DNA of 64,000 nt from Anopheles merus (GCF_017562075.2 NC_054082.1:32023148-32087147); one strand, 5' to 3'; counted from the stretch's first letter, positions 1 through 12,963 are shown. The notes: generated from the sequence alone by a model not told the origin. Translations and numbers: made by a program.

Positions 1-3000
1 GAAACGTTCGACTTATCTTTAACTAAGACAAATACACGATCCATACCATGCTTAGGTGCGAATGTGAGAGAGGTTGTTAAAAGTTTGAAGATGAAGGCTT
101 ACGCTAGCTGCCTGCCTTTAAGGTTCGAAGAAACAAACAGCAGTTGCAGGCGAAAGTTTGTTTGCAAAATACTTCCGCTGCATCGTACTCTTTGATGAAT
201 GGCTGATGATTGCGGATATGGGAACGTATGATCAATCATTACTAGAGCAAATTGATACCAGTAAATGAAAATTTGTTGCACGAACGTATCATTATTCCCA
301 ACAATGCAAAGCTTGCGGATTTAATAGTTGTTTCAAGCACCTTTTCAAAACAAGTCGGTGGTGCAATGGTAATATTTTCAACTACATTAGTTTCCTTTTT
401 TGCATAGCAGAGAAAACAAATAGAAAAATGGGATACTAATTCCAAACCATAGCTAAGACAGCTCTAACAGGAGAAACGACATCGGAATTAAAGCATTAAC
501 TCAATAAACTTCGAAACTCTTCTAAATTTCTAAATAAGATAACACTTTACCAGTTAATAAAAAAGTATAGTTTATCCTCTTATTTGGCGCCAACTGCAAG
601 AAACTAAATGCTTTCGACCATTTAAACAATTCTCTGTCATTGTTCATTGATTTCCCAACTCTACGGCTTCACTTATTTATGCTTGTGTGCACTCAAAACC
701 GTCACAAAGATGGCGGGTAATGCCATTAACACATTTTAACCTCGTTCAAGTTCAGTACGGTTACGTTCAGTTTGCAAATTTGAGCCAGCCAAGTAACGAG
801 AGATATTTAAATACATTCGCCACGTTAGCTTTGTTCGGTTTTAAGCGTCTTTATGTTCGAAGATATTGCCCTTGATTGCTTCGTATAGATTGCGCTTTAC
901 CATTTGCATTGAGCCTGCTTACGATACACTGCACAGTTACGAATGTGTATCATCTTTACAAAAATAGTCCCTACCTACGCCCCAAAACCATACAACCCAC
1001 TCACAAGACAATGGTTTATAGCTGTTCATGTAATTTATTCAATTCACTCCTCCGGCAATGCAGGTATCGTAATAAACCGGACGACATCTAAAGGAAATAT
1101 TATTGGACAGGGAATTGAAGCCGGGACGACTGAACTGAAATTGGCACACAAGTGTCTCAGCCGGTGCGATGACGCTCCTGCACACAATAAAATGCACCTT
1201 CCCTGCCGGATCGGAACGCCGAACCGGAAAATGCGTTCGTTACGCGACGGAAATCGCACACACATCGCTGCTAGCTTTCGTCTGAATAAATTGCATCGTA
1301 ACGCATTCATGCCAATGGGCTGCTCGGAAACGCAGACACTCTCTGGCATTCTGGCACATGTTTTGTCTTACCGCACTCGACGTGTGATTGTGAAGTGGGG
1401 CTCGCTGCAAATGGACAGCGAGCAGCGAGGCTGAAAGCGAACGAATATTGCCTCTGGCAACAGTAAGCAGGTGGTACAGTCGGTGCAACGCTAATGCATC
1501 GGTCCACCTGCGAGTCGGATCGGTGGAACTGTGGGATTTTCCTTTCACTACCGAGGGGTCGCTCAAGATGCGTTCTTCCGCTGCCGGGCGCTACAGGATT
1601 ACAAATTCAAAATGGCACTTATATTGGCCTCAGCTCACCGCATGGTTGTGTGCGCCGCAGGTAACGAAACTGCATCGGTCTGTGCTGGTGTGCCTGGCGT
1701 TTCTGAATGTATACTGTTAATAGTCTAGCTGTTGCGATTTGCCATTAGGTGTCGTGGTAACTGGGCTATAGAAGGCCAGTCGTACGAGAATGGATCGCAA
1801 TTGGACCTGATAGAACTAAAGTATTAAGTAATAGGTGTAAATATTCATGGAAGTCAACATAACTTGCTTTGAATCAGGTTTAAGAGACAAACTGGCTCTT
1901 ATCCATGATCAATCTTTAGAATAACTTTGGTGCATTACATACAGATAATCATTTTTGTTTTTTTTTTGTTAGTTTGTGTGTGTATTGTCTGCAAATCGAC
2001 AAATGGCCGAATTCATAAATATTGTTAATCAACACACAAATTTGAGGTGCATTTAGCACATCATCGAACAGATTGGTCGATCTCAACAAAATAAACATTA
2101 TCGCCATAATGGGACCGGTCCACAATTCTCCTTCCATTTCCGTAAACAAATAAGAAGAAAGAGTAAATAAAAAGGAATCAAGTCAAGCGCAAAAGCCACA
2201 ATCAAGCCCCTCCCAGCGCATCCCGCCACTCTTTAAAATAAATGTGATTTAAAAACTTTTCGCGTTAGGAATGACACTTTTTTCCATCTCATCCACCTCG
2301 TTAAATTCGTCAAAGTTTCTTTACGTTCCGTTTGCCTGCCCTGCTCGGGGAAACATCAAAACTGTCATCCGCTGTTCGTTTACTTCGTTTCCTATTCGCT
2401 GCTCTGCATCTGCGTCTCAGTGACAGGATTTTCAATGGCTTTGGGCTGTTTTATTGAATTGTATCGTGAAACTTTGGCCCAAAGTATCCAAAGTGCTACA
2501 GGGCTGTAAAAGATTTGAAACTCACTGACAGTAGGAAGCGGACTTTTATCTAAAGCAAAAATAAAACATATTTCGTTGTCGTTCTTTCGTTCGAAATGTC
2601 GTCAATGAAGGTGCGAAAGTTTATCATTGTTGTATGTATGAGTTTTCGGATTAATGCATGTTTCTTCTAGCCATTTTCAGTCATATTGTGGAAATAGCAA
2701 TTGTTTCTGATTGGATACGTATTTTTAAACCTTTTACTTTTTTCAAATAATTTCTCACAAATTCCACAGAATCTACCACAACAGTAGATAGTTTGGTTAT
2801 GAGCCTACATATATTATAATTAACATGATTGAATGCAATGCTCCAGCACTCACTTTTACCGGACCATCATGCTTTATTTGACCGTTTTCCGAATTGTTGC
2901 TCAATGGGCACTAAATTTTGCCAAAGTGCTATCGGGGTTCACCTGTGGAGTAAGTTTATTTGCCTACGATTTGCCCACAACATGCGCGATTGGGCATCGA

Positions 3001-4656
3001 ATTCCATTAGCTTCATATTTTTTCTGCCATCGGTAAATTATGCCATAACTGTCGCAGAAAGACAAATGGCAAGACGGAAAACAGTGTAAGCACGGTAAGG
3101 GTCACACCATTCCAGCAACAACAAAAAAAACCTTATGGCTGACTTTAATGATGAATGGGGGTACCAAACAGCACGTGGAGAAGAAATGATAATTTCGCTA
3201 TAAATCGCTCTTAATAATACTCGCAGCAGTATCGAACGTTAGGGGCGCTGTTTGTATTTGTTGCGGAAAAAAGCGCAGCATATGTCTTGGATTTTACCCC
3301 CCTTGGTTGTACGAGGTACGCCGAAAGGGGGGGTCGGTAATTATACGATAGATCATAATTTTCATAAATCTCTGTCAAGGTCCAACAGAAATACGATGCA
3401 CATGAAACGGTCTGGCGGACTAGGGATGCTATATGGATAGCAGTAAAAGCGGCATCTTGGATGTGTGTTGCCCCGGTATCGTTAGCAAAGTCGACGTATT
3501 TTTATGTCAAGCATAGTAAATCAAACACAACTAACGATGTGATTGTTGAATGGTGTGCGTTTGGTGATATGCTGATATGTGTCCAACTCATATGTTACCA
3601 GTGGAAAGCATTATGAAGAGTGTTGTGGAAATCAGATCAGAAAAAGTGACTTTTTTGTTTGTGCAGGCATCAACACTTAAACTGTCACCTATTAATGAAC
3701 GTAATAGGGCATCAACAGTAAAGCGAACAGAATCGTTCGTGAGATGAGAGTAGGTGCGTTGTGCCCGATCAGTTGGTATACTTCGCTATTTGCAGGATTT
3801 TCCCATCAGCAAACCAGGCTTTATTTCATTAGCCAGTTAGCGAAATGAAAAGTAATTCCCCAAGCATGCGTCAGCTTCGAATATATCAATCCCACACACA
3901 TAGGTTTAATTCCCCCGAAAGGGCCCATCCCCGATCTGACGTGCGGTACCATAATCTAGGATGAGTGATTTATTTTCCCCAAGAGGAAAATCCCATTATT
4001 TTATCCCTGAGCAGACAACAAACAACGGGGACCCGAGTTCGGTGGATTATTCAACCAGCTCACGAAACAATTACAGACATCATTAGTTTCGAAGCGTGAT
4101 GATTTTGAAGATTGCTAATGCGTGACGGCCCAACCCTGGTGAATCGAGTGAATGTGCTGCTGTGTGCTGCATGGCCTTCTTTTGTTTTGGTCGTATAGAT
4201 TTTTATCTTTTATCACAGCCACATTCACCGAACATCAGAACGCGGGGAACGCAAGCGATTCGAACGAGTTTTCGTGAATCCGTTCGGTCTGTGAATGTGC
4301 CGGGGGAAAAGTCATTGGATTGGAGTGGGTTGAGTTGGGAACAAATCGACGGAAGTGGGATTGAATTATCAGTCTGTCAATCTTGATTTTCATCTCGTGT
4401 GGAAGCAGTATTTATATCTTTGTTTCTTGTTATACATTATTCAGTTGCAGTTGAGCTTGATTGAGAACCGGTGTATCGTTGAAATGGTATTGTTTGGTAA
4501 AAAAAACACTCCAAATGTGTTAATATTAAACGAGGTTTAACAGTATCAAGTGATTGAAAAACAGCTTTAAAATAGTAGTAGTGCTGATGTATTTGCATTA
4601 TTGAGAGATATACTGTGTTTCTTAAACTATTATTATACTATTATATATTTTTTTTA
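1..4656. other. Intergenic or intronic DNA, no supported gene
   Basis: I see no gene I can support. The longest open stretch (943-1434, +, 163 codons) overlaps equally open antisense frames at 1044-1349 and 1240-1566. It has no signal peptide, domain or convincing splice sites. The part from about 1100 to 1720 is richer in G+C than its surroundings, which would lengthen frames by chance. Confidence 0.6.
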
Positions 4657-4863
4657 GCCGGTCTCATGGTACAGTCGTCAACTCGTACGACTTAACAACA
4701 TGCCCGTCATGGGTTCAAGCCCCAAATAGACCGTGCCGCCATATGTAGGACTGACTATCCTGCTATGGGGGGAAATCAATAAGTCACTGAAAGCCAACCC
4801 CACAAGTGTGTTGGCAGGCCTTGACCGGCATCGGTTGTTGAGCCAAAGAAGAAGAAGAAGAAG
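4657..4863 (+). mobile_element. tRNA-derived SINE, copy 1 (full length)
   Basis: This is a short element with an RNA polymerase III type promoter. Box A (TGGTACAGTCG) is at 4667-4677 and fits TRGYNNANNNG exactly. Box B (GTTCAAGCC) is at 4713-4721. The 3' end is a run of AAG triplets. It is flanked by a target-site duplication: ATATAT plus a T run and A at 4643-4656, and again at 4864-4876. Related copies lie at 19301, 46427, 54110, 56125 and 61247. This is the best-preserved forward copy and serves as the family reference. Confidence 0.9.
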
Positions 4864-7800
4864 ATATATTTTTTTAAATAATAGTCAAGATACGTATTAC
4901 AACTGATAGCGGGTTTGATGACTGCATTCTTAAGCTTCCTTCTGAACAAATCAATAAATATACAAATACAAATACAGAAGATCAAAAGAACACGAAAATC
5001 AATGAATCCATTGTGGTAATGAAGCCTGTCGTTCAAAAAAGAGCAACCGATAAAATGGGCTTTCTTTATCAAGAATTTTCTAATTTCATTTTGTGCTTTG
5101 ATGTTTCGCCATCGAGCAGCATGGTGAATACGTTGCATCACATCTTAAACCCCGAAAGGGATATACATCAACTAAGTCTAGAATGAAGGACAGATTAGTT
5201 AGCATCTCATTTAGAAAAAAAGAACATTAAGAATATGTAATCCTTCTGTTATTCATGGTTGATCTTGAATTATTCATTTCAGATAAATGGGTGTTATTGT
5301 TTGATATGTTAACTAGATGTTTGCCTTTTGGATTCTACTACGTCTACTATCAGATGTATAAATTGATATGTACAATGCAGCATATTACCGTTATTTTCAT
5401 TGTTTATGTATTTACATTACGATAAAATGCTAGAAAGAACAACCATCAAGCTTTCGCTTCTTTCGTTTATTGTTTGAATTGGTTTTTGAGCCAAACGAGA
5501 CATTGTAATTTGTTATAATGATTCAACAGAGCATATGTAACATTGTAGCAAAGCTTGTTCTCTCTTGCAACCATCTGAAACTTCTTCAAATACGACTGGC
5601 AGCGAAACTGAATTAGTAATTTTCAAACGTACTTCCCTGAATATTTCTCCAGCATTCGAGTCTTGCACACGTGTCCTTCAGTTTGTGCGAAAACGCTTCC
5701 ACTCAAGCGTAAACAGTTTCCCACGCCAACTGTGCAGCCGGTTCGCGTACGCGGTTGCCGCGGCTCGATAGACAAGTTGCTACAAGTCACACATCATTAC
5801 AAATTAAAACAGTCACGCACTTGTGCCTTTTTCATTCGTCTCCATAAACACCGGCGGCACGGCGGCGGCAGTGGCAACCATTACACGGTGTAGCGCTCGC
5901 TCGTACCACCAAATGCTCTTACACCAACCGTCCGGAAAGATTTGTCTCGCATGACAGTGTAGATGAGCAACCGGAACACTATGGTGCGTTAGCGAAACCA
6001 CTCGCACCATTCATTTCAGACGAATCGGTTCTTTCCTTCTCAGGCCAATGAGAAATAGGAGAAAAGCGTACCTCACTGGCAGGGTTCCCCACCGAGGCGG
6101 AAGCAGAACGGCGCAACCCTCGGCTGGGAGATCATGCTCGGAAAATTTAATGCCTCAAAAGGTACCCGGTAAGTAGTAGTGAAGATAGTGGGCATCCACC
6201 GCGCACTGGGATGCTGGCGGAAACGTAGTGAACTTGCCAGCAAAAACTAATGTTTTTTGCCCGTTCCGCTAAAGTTTTGCGTTCTCATGCGACGACTATA
6301 CGTATGATTTCCGCTGGTGGAAATTGAAAAATTTCCGCTCCACTTCACGCTCCTGTGCTCAACTCGTAAGATGTGTGGCGGCAGGATTGGTTTGAAGGGC
6401 GGCGCTGCTGGAGAAACTCTTAAAAATTTGCTTCATTTTTCTGCCCGGTTCGGTAACGGGGCAGTGAGCGCACCGGTTTTTTTGCCTTTGTTCTGAAGCG
6501 CAGAGTGCATCAACGCGGCTGCAACGTCATGCAAGTGTGGCGCAACAAGGAAAGAGCAAACGCCAACGGAAAAGCTTTGTTTGGACGAGCCAAACATAAA
6601 TGGGCGGAAAATGGGCAATCTTTTAGCGTTCATGTATGAGTGTGAAGTGGACACACAAACACAAAGACAGCAAAAAAAAAGACAGAAAAAAAAGAAAATG
6701 ACTCGTGATGTTTATCTTATCATGCCAGCCATGAGTGGGTACTTTAATTACTCCATACTCGTTTGGTTCGCGAGTTTTCTCTTTCTTTTCTGATGTACCA
6801 TACCTTAGCGGTACTTGTCACTGTGCAAAAGCGGCTAAAAAGCGGAAGCTGTCACAAAAGCAGTGTTCTTAACCACATGCAGGCCATTTAGCTGTGGGAA
6901 GTAAGAATTCAAAGCAGACGGTGTGAAAAAACTACCTTCATAAGGAGAAAACTGTTGAAAGAAAGTGTCAGCGAAAAGTTTAGCAAAAAACAAAATCCCA
7001 ACAAGCTCAAGCAGTTCTCGAAAATTTGGAAAGGAACCATGGGTTTGATGTGTAAAACTTAATAAAAAGTAACGCATGGGAGGAGTGCGAAACAATAAGA
7101 TAGATAAATAAAGTGTTGAGTGAAGAATGATGAAGTGTAACGTTCCCCTGAGCTTCTTTATCATTACGTGTATGATGTTTGCTGTTTACCTTTTTCCCCT
7201 CGATATTGTGTAATATCGCGATAAGAGGAGCGAACAAAAAGAAACACGCCAACGCCGCTAAAGAATCGGGCGTTGATGAGTTCATGTGTCTCCGTGCTTG
7301 CTTTCTCGCGAGACACCGGCAGCTCACACTTTGTGACGCTCTAGAATGTACCGGAAAAGTTTACTGTCTTCCTAGATTCAGCCCTGCTTCGCATCGTATC
7401 ATATGCTACAGGGTGTATTTCTACGGTATTTTTTTTTTGTTTGCAACGCTCTATTGTGCACTGCAGCAGCGAAAGGCATGTGTCTGCAACGGGTTTCAAA
7501 GAGCTGCCAAAATTAGGATCTTTTCTTCAGTCGAAACAACATAATGGTCGTGGCGATGATGATGATGGTGATGGTGCTGTCTGTCATGGACGTGGTGGGT
7601 GATGTAAGTAAATGAAATTGTGTCACACTGTTAGCTATTGCCTTTGTTACGCCGAACTCGTAATAACTACGTTTGATTCGTAAAGTGTACCAGCCTTTTC
7701 GAGCTGTTGGAAAACAGAGGACCAAACTTGAAATGGGAAAATAATAATTGCAAGTTCAGAAGCAAATGTATTCTTGCTCTCTGATAGCTCCGCCCTTCTC

Positions 7801-7976
7801 CTGCTCTTTATTCCTCCTTCACCAGCACGATAATACTTACGGAAGGTACATTGAGGGGAAAAGAAAAAGTTAGTAAATGAAGTAGCACTGAGAAGTGTTT
7901 TCGATTGTGTTGCAAACGTGTAACCCTTGTCATACGGTGATCGAAGCTGGGGTGCTGCACTAACTGCCCCCCTTTC
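4864..7976. other. Intergenic DNA, no supported gene
   Basis: No domain, signal peptide or consistent exon chain was found. Several open frames of 60-150 codons lie on both strands (for example 7179-7544 + and 7647-8093 -), but they overlap each other. The last of these is antisense to the start of the membrane-protein gene at 7992. An upstream non-coding exon of that gene may lie in this stretch, but I cannot place it. Confidence 0.55.
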
Positions 7977-7978
7977 AG
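7958..7978 (+). promoter_or_regulatory. Probable 3' splice site of a 5'-UTR intron
   Basis: A branch-point-like CACTAAC is followed by a C/T-rich tract and TTTCAG ending at 7978, 13 bases before the ATG at 7992. The arrangement is a textbook metazoan acceptor and suggests a spliced, non-coding leader exon upstream. The matching donor was not identified. Confidence 0.5.
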
Positions 7979-7991
7979 TAACGATTGAGCG

Positions 7992-8639
7992 ATGGCTCTT
8001 CGAGCAACGTTTGCTTTGCTCGCACTGTGCGCCCTGTTTCGGGCTTTCGAATGCTTGCGCTGCCCAAATCGGTCGGTGCAAAGTACACCGCACGAAAAGT
8101 TTGAACTAAGCAACGGAACGCTCACCTTCTTTCGGGTAAACACCCTTGCTAAGCTGAATGTTCCCGAGTTTGACTATTCACTTGGACGCTGCCTGCAAAC
8201 GAACGTCGCCTACAACGAACGGGAACTGAACGTAACCATCGAGTGTCTGAACGGGCGCATCGTAAAGTCATTCACTAGCAAAATTTACTCCTCCAACGCG
8301 TACATAACGCATAACTTAACCCATGCACCGGACGGAACCAAAGCGTTTGAACTGTACGTGTGTGAGAAAAATTCGTTCGCCCAGGGATGGATCTCCGTGA
8401 ACAGGGAGCCCGGTTCGGTGGTGCAAGCCGATCTCATCCGTACTACTCAGCTAGGGTTCGCGAAACACTGTGCCTGCCATTTCCGTATCCAGCTTAGTTT
8501 TCAGTACACGGCTGCCCCGCCAGGGCAGAAGCAGATGGAGCTGAAAGCGTGGAAGGAAAAACAATCATGGATCGCGATGGGAGTAGCGTTCGGTGGGATG
8601 TTCGTCTTGTTGCTGTGTGTGGCAACTTCTTACTTTTAA
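7992..8639 (+). CDS. Small type I membrane protein, family member A
   Basis: This single-exon frame encodes 215 residues. Residues 1-20 form a signal peptide (hydrophobic core LLALCALF). Residues 21-190 are a predicted extracellular domain with cysteines at 21, 24, 67, 85, 124, 160 and 162 and N-glycosylation sequons at 26, 41, 80 and 108. Residues about 193-213 form one membrane helix, leaving almost no cytoplasmic tail. The ATG at 7992 is chosen because it gives the signal peptide and follows a good splice acceptor. An AATAAA lies 100 bases after the stop. It shares a cysteine skeleton and motifs (GRCLQ, LNVTIxC, LYVCEK, CxCHFRI) with the genes at 26808-27461 and 38805-39449. I do not recognise a named family. 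A surface or secretory-pathway protein is inferred; no function is assigned. Confidence 0.87.
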   Translation: MALRATFALLALCALFRAFECLRCPNRSVQSTPHEKFELSNGTLTFFRVNTLAKLNVPEFDYSLGRCLQTNVAYNERELNVTIECLNGRIVKSFTSKIYSSNAYITHNLTHAPDGTKAFELYVCEKNSFAQGWISVNREPGSVVQADLIRTTQLGFAKHCACHFRIQLSFQYTAAPPGQKQMELKAWKEKQSWIAMGVAFGGMFVLLLCVATSYF

Positions 8640-8738
8640 CCCATGTTTTTAAAACGATGAGACTATTGGAAGCTTACACTATGTAGATATACTTGTACCT
8701 GGAGAAGATGCAACATATTGCTTTAAAAACTGCATCAT

Positions 8739-8744
8739 AATAAA
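8739..8744 (+). terminator. Polyadenylation signal AATAAA
   Basis: This is a canonical AATAAA 100 bases downstream of the stop codon of the membrane-protein gene at 7992-8639, on the same strand. Confidence 0.6.
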
Positions 8745-11684
8745 GGTAAATGCTTAACAAGGGAAAGTGATTGAAATCGATGACATAGTAGGAAAAATGT
8801 AATCAAAATAATAATAATAATAATATTAAAACAATGCGTAATGCGGACGTTCCAGACTGGGGACAATTAGTGCGGTCGCTTTGTTAGGTTACGTAATGTA
8901 ATCTCTAAACCCTTTTCAACCTCGTAACGAGCGCTCTGGAGTCCGTCCATGATGGTTGAACAGTTACAAAGCAAGCGATACGGTCAAGCATGTTGTCAGC
9001 GATTGGAAAAACAACTCACGCTCACGCGTTTCCATATCCTATGCTACCGCACGTTGTTTGTATCATCCGGCATTAGTTCGTGGCGCAATGGAACAGATGT
9101 GGATGCAGTATACGATGAGCATGACTAGGTTCGCCAATTAAATCGATATATTCCTAATGAGTAGTAAGCGAGAAGGCAGCAAATCAGTAACGAACTGTGC
9201 ATGAATGTCAGCAACACTCTTCGTCTTTAAATACTTGTGGTAACTGAACGACTGATCATTCGATTGGTTGAAGCACTTGCTTGAGCTTAAAACTTTGGAA
9301 GTAAATAAGTTAATGAAACAATTTTTTAAACAAAATTAAAAGTCATAAGGTAAGGGAAAAAAATCACAGTATTTATTCTACAAGCTGGCTCAAACTACCT
9401 GCTACACTCGTTTTATTATGTATACGTGCCAAGAAAGTTCTCGCTTTTCGTGACATCACGGTCCCTCGGCAGCTGTTAGGGTAACTTTTCCACACAAAAG
9501 ACTTGCGGTCTTTGAAAAGATGACGCACGCGGATGTTGATGCACTTTTTCTTCGACCCGCCTTCTCCATCGGCATACAGTTAGCTAGTTTGCGTGGCAGA
9601 AAACTTTTCTGCAACGGGTCGTTTGGGGTCTTCTCGCGAGAGAAATTATGTTGATTAAACAGCGGAAAGATGCGAGTTGGCGTGTGTGTGTGTGTTAGTG
9701 GATGTGTTCTCCCCCATTGAGTGAGCCCCTTTTTAACAAATTATCAGTCATTCTTCAAACCAATTCATTAAACGAGCCGCAGCGGTCTGATGAAGCGTGA
9801 CATGACGATTAAAGTTTTCATTCTATCATAAGACCACGGTTGCGGTTTTGCATAGTACCCGAACAAATGACGATCGTTATTGCATCCACCGGGTGGGGTA
9901 TGCGTGCGCGCGTGCGTTGCCAGGCCGGAAGAAACTGGGCGAGGTTGAATGGGCCGACTCGATGGCTGAAATAACAGGCTCTCGCGACAGGCGACGGTGC
10001 GCAGCGGTTCAGCTGGCGGAAAATTGCAAAGTTTTGATGGAAAAGGCGAGCGCTCACGGAAAAGAAAAGTTATTACACTAAACGGAATTTTTAATGACAA
10101 AATGTTAATGTGAAACTAAAATTTCTTCTTGCTTGCCTTTTCTGCACACTGTCTCGGTCCACTGCTGCGTGGATGGTTTGAGATTTTGAAGCACTGCTAT
10201 CACAGCACAGCCACTAAGTTGGAATGATTCGGGGGTGATGGTGCAGCCGGTTGGAAAAGTTTTCCAGTACCCCAGTACCTGGCAGATGGATTGGAGCAGA
10301 CAAAATTGTCGGCAAACTGGTCCGACTGGAATGAGATGGGGTGCATTTTTGGGGGTTGCACTGACTGGGGGTTTCGAAAGTTAGTTGCAATGCGTTGTCA
10401 CTCGATTCAATATTCTGGGCCCAGGGAGATGGATGGATCTTACCGAGAGTTGCTAGCAGGAAAACAAAAAAAAAGGTACTAGACACAAAACTTAAGCCTC
10501 AGGATGGAACCGCTTCGCTTCGTGAGGGGAAGGTCGTTTTTCGATGGGAAAATATCTATTTTAGATAGGTTTTTTCTTCCTTTTTAAAAGCAAAGTTTAT
10601 CAAATTAAGCCATCTATAAGCGTCCAAACCAGGCCAGGAGGTGGAGCAAAAATTCATTACTTCCGATGCAGCACAAATAGTGCGGACTAGCATAGGCCGT
10701 GCTGCAGTTGTCCATTAGCAAAATTAAAATGATTGGTATCTAATTTAATGCCCATTAAGTGTCGATTAAATGAATGAAAGATTACCGCACTGTACTGTTG
10801 TTTAAGATTTGAATATTCTGCAATATTTTTTTCAGTAATTGTTTCAGGTTCAAGTAGATCTAAAGCCATTTAGATTATGTTTTTAGTGGTGGGCATATTC
10901 AATTATGTTTAAGCGAAATTTTTTTACATATTTGTATTATATTTATTTTCATTGTTTACTATTTTTAATTACAATATAATGGAGCTTTGATTTATATTAG
11001 ACCTTTTGTGCCTTTTACAAAATATACTGGATAAATTTAACAGTTGACACGTCATGATAGGATCATGTTTCAGCCATCGCATTAGAGTGGAGTTCTTCTG
11101 CAGGGAAAAGTTTTTGAAATAAAAACCCTGGTCACATTAAGGACTTACAGTATAAGAAAAAATAATAACGAAAGAGAATCTAGCCTCAATATTTTCTATA
11201 CTAATTTTTCCTCTATTACATAAATTTATAAAAACTGTTTGATTCGGTTTTTTAAATGCATTAAAAGTAGTAAAACCCATTTCAAACAAAAAAAGGAAAG
11301 AAATTAAAACGATTTTACATGTTACATGTTACAATAGATGTTTTTCTGTTTTGAATGGAGATTTGAATGGTGATATTAAATTTGGCGTAAAATAATTGTC
11401 GCATGGATGCAGCCCGGATGATAGTATCGAAAGAGCCAATTAAAAAAATGGTTCTCATGTTCATAACTAGAATCAAGCTGTGAAGTCACGATAATTTGTG
11501 AATAAATACACTTGTAGTTTTATTTCATTTTTGCCCTGGGGTAAAAAAATGCATTAAAATGAAAAGTTTATCTGATATATTAAACTACGGATAGCTGTTA
11601 GGTTCACTTAAGCGGATAATAAACGTAATATCATGCTTGTTCTGTAGAACTTCTCGATGATAAAAAAATACGAGTAAATATGGA
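8745..11684. other. Intergenic DNA, no supported gene
   Basis: No gene is visible. A short (GT)n run lies near 9690. Open frames around 9768-10100 occur on both strands at once and are judged to be chance. From about 10880 to the retrotransposon at 11685 the DNA is strongly AT-rich. Confidence 0.6.
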
Positions 11685-11872
11685 AGTTACCACGTTGTAA
11701 ATATCTTATTAGTATTTGTATAGGTTATTAGATATAGCGTTAAGTAGTATTGCGTTGATAGTGTTAGATCTAATTAGAAGTATGCGTGAAACACATATGT
11801 AATGGATATTTTTGGTAGAATAAACTCAGTCTGTAAGCAACCTCCGAAGAGAAGCGACTCGACTCGATAACT
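11685..11872 (+). repeat. 5' LTR
   Basis: The 188-bp direct repeat matches 16242-16429. It begins AGTTACCACG and ends CGATAACT. An AATAAA-like element (GAATAAACTC) near 11820 may be the polyadenylation signal of the element transcript. Confidence 0.95.
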
Positions 11873-11882
11873 GGCGCCCGAA
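11872..11882 (+). other. Primer-binding site of the LTR element
   Basis: TGGCGCCCGAA overlaps the last LTR base. It has the expected form of the complement of a tRNA-Lys 3' end, as in gypsy-group elements. Confidence 0.7.
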
Positions 11883-12117
11883 TTAAAAGAAAAAAATTAG
11901 TAAACGTATAAGCTCCTAGTACTGGAGTGAAGCTACCTATAGCTGTCTTTGTTCAACCAGAGAATACGACACCCAGCCTTAGAGCTATTGCCTTCCAACT
12001 GGTGATTTGCGGTGTTGTAGCGCGAATAGGTGCACTAATTTATTCATCGTGAAAGACCGTTCGATCATTTTTTTTGTAATCTACGTCTACCTAGTTAGAA
12101 TCTAGTTAGAAAAAAAA

Positions 12118-12963
12118 ATGGAACAACGCCAAGAAGAAATGAAATTCTTCATACAAATGGGACAGGTCCCTGACATCCTTAAAATGTTGCCGGAATTTGA
12201 CGGTAACCCGAAACATCTCAACACCTGGGTTGAGGATGTCGACGGAATATACAACTACTATTCCGCATTTGCAAATTGCCCGACGCAATTTGGAATAATA
12301 GAACGTACAGTGCGTAGAAAAATAATTGGTGCGGCATCGGACGCTTTACATGCCAGTAATGTAGGATTTGATTGGTCAGCAATCAAAGAAGTGTTGGTGA
12401 AGAAGTTCAGTGATCGTCGTGATTTGATGAGTTTAGATTACGAACTTACTACAATTAAGCGTAAGAACTATGAAAATATCGAATTATACTTCGGTAGAGT
12501 GAACGAACTTCTTACATTTATTACAAACCACATTCAAAATAATGTTAAGTATAATTCTCCTAACCATGCGTTTTTAGATTATTTTAAAGATAAAGCCGTA
12601 GATAGTTTTATAAGGGGATTAAATAGTGACTTAGGAATATTAGTTAAAACAGCTGCGCCAGACAGCTTGAATAAGGCATATGAACTTTGTGTAGAGCTCG
12701 AAAAATTACGAAAAGGTACATCGGCACAAGGTTTCCTACCAACACAAAAGTTCCCTCCGAAACAAAAACCGCACGCACCAATACCGAGCGAAACGCACAC
12801 GCGTCAAGAGCCGATGGAAGTAGATCGTACCATGCGTACACATTTGCATTATCAAAACCGGCCGGCTCAAGCTTACGCTCACCAAGAGAATGATAGCACG
12901 GCAGCTCAGTGTAGCCCAACTTTTTTTGGGACAGGCTCCAATACCAACAGCCTGTCAAGGTAA
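12118..12963 (+). CDS. gag: Retrotransposon Gag protein
   Basis: The frame encodes 281 residues and starts about 245 bases after the 5' LTR. The central part (about residues 20-200) has the capsid-like helical composition of Ty3/Gypsy Gag, with a retrotrans-gag type opening (PEFDGNPKHLNTWVEDV). A proline- and glutamine-rich stretch containing PMEVD follows. No CCHC zinc knuckle is visible. Close to the end, seven T residues at 12921-12927 lie in register as T-TTT-TTT, a -1 slippery heptamer. The frame it leads into is open through the whole protease region, so a Gag-Pol fusion by -1 frameshifting is likely. The identification as Gag rests mainly on position and composition. Confidence 0.85.
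   Translation: MEQRQEEMKFFIQMGQVPDILKMLPEFDGNPKHLNTWVEDVDGIYNYYSAFANCPTQFGIIERTVRRKIIGAASDALHASNVGFDWSAIKEVLVKKFSDRRDLMSLDYELTTIKRKNYENIELYFGRVNELLTFITNHIQNNVKYNSPNHAFLDYFKDKAVDSFIRGLNSDLGILVKTAAPDSLNKAYELCVELEKLRKGTSAQGFLPTQKFPPKQKPHAPIPSETHTRQEPMEVDRTMRTHLHYQNRPAQAYAHQENDSTAAQCSPTFFGTGSNTNSLSR

Noticed and set aside
943..1566. Overlapping plus and minus frames of 100-163 codons
   Set aside because: They are mutually antisense in a GC-richer patch, with no domain, signal peptide or splice support.
4211..4220. TATCACAGCC resembling the 5' end of the miR-2/13 family
   Set aside because: The bases after the seed differ and no complementary arm able to form a precursor hairpin is visible nearby.
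4657..4730. Possible genuine tRNA gene (box A and box B present)
   Set aside because: No cloverleaf with an anticodon arm; the segment is the head of a repeated SINE with a target duplication.
7647..8093. 148-codon minus-strand frame
   Set aside because: It is antisense to the promoter, leader and start of the membrane-protein gene at 7992 and has no recognisable feature.
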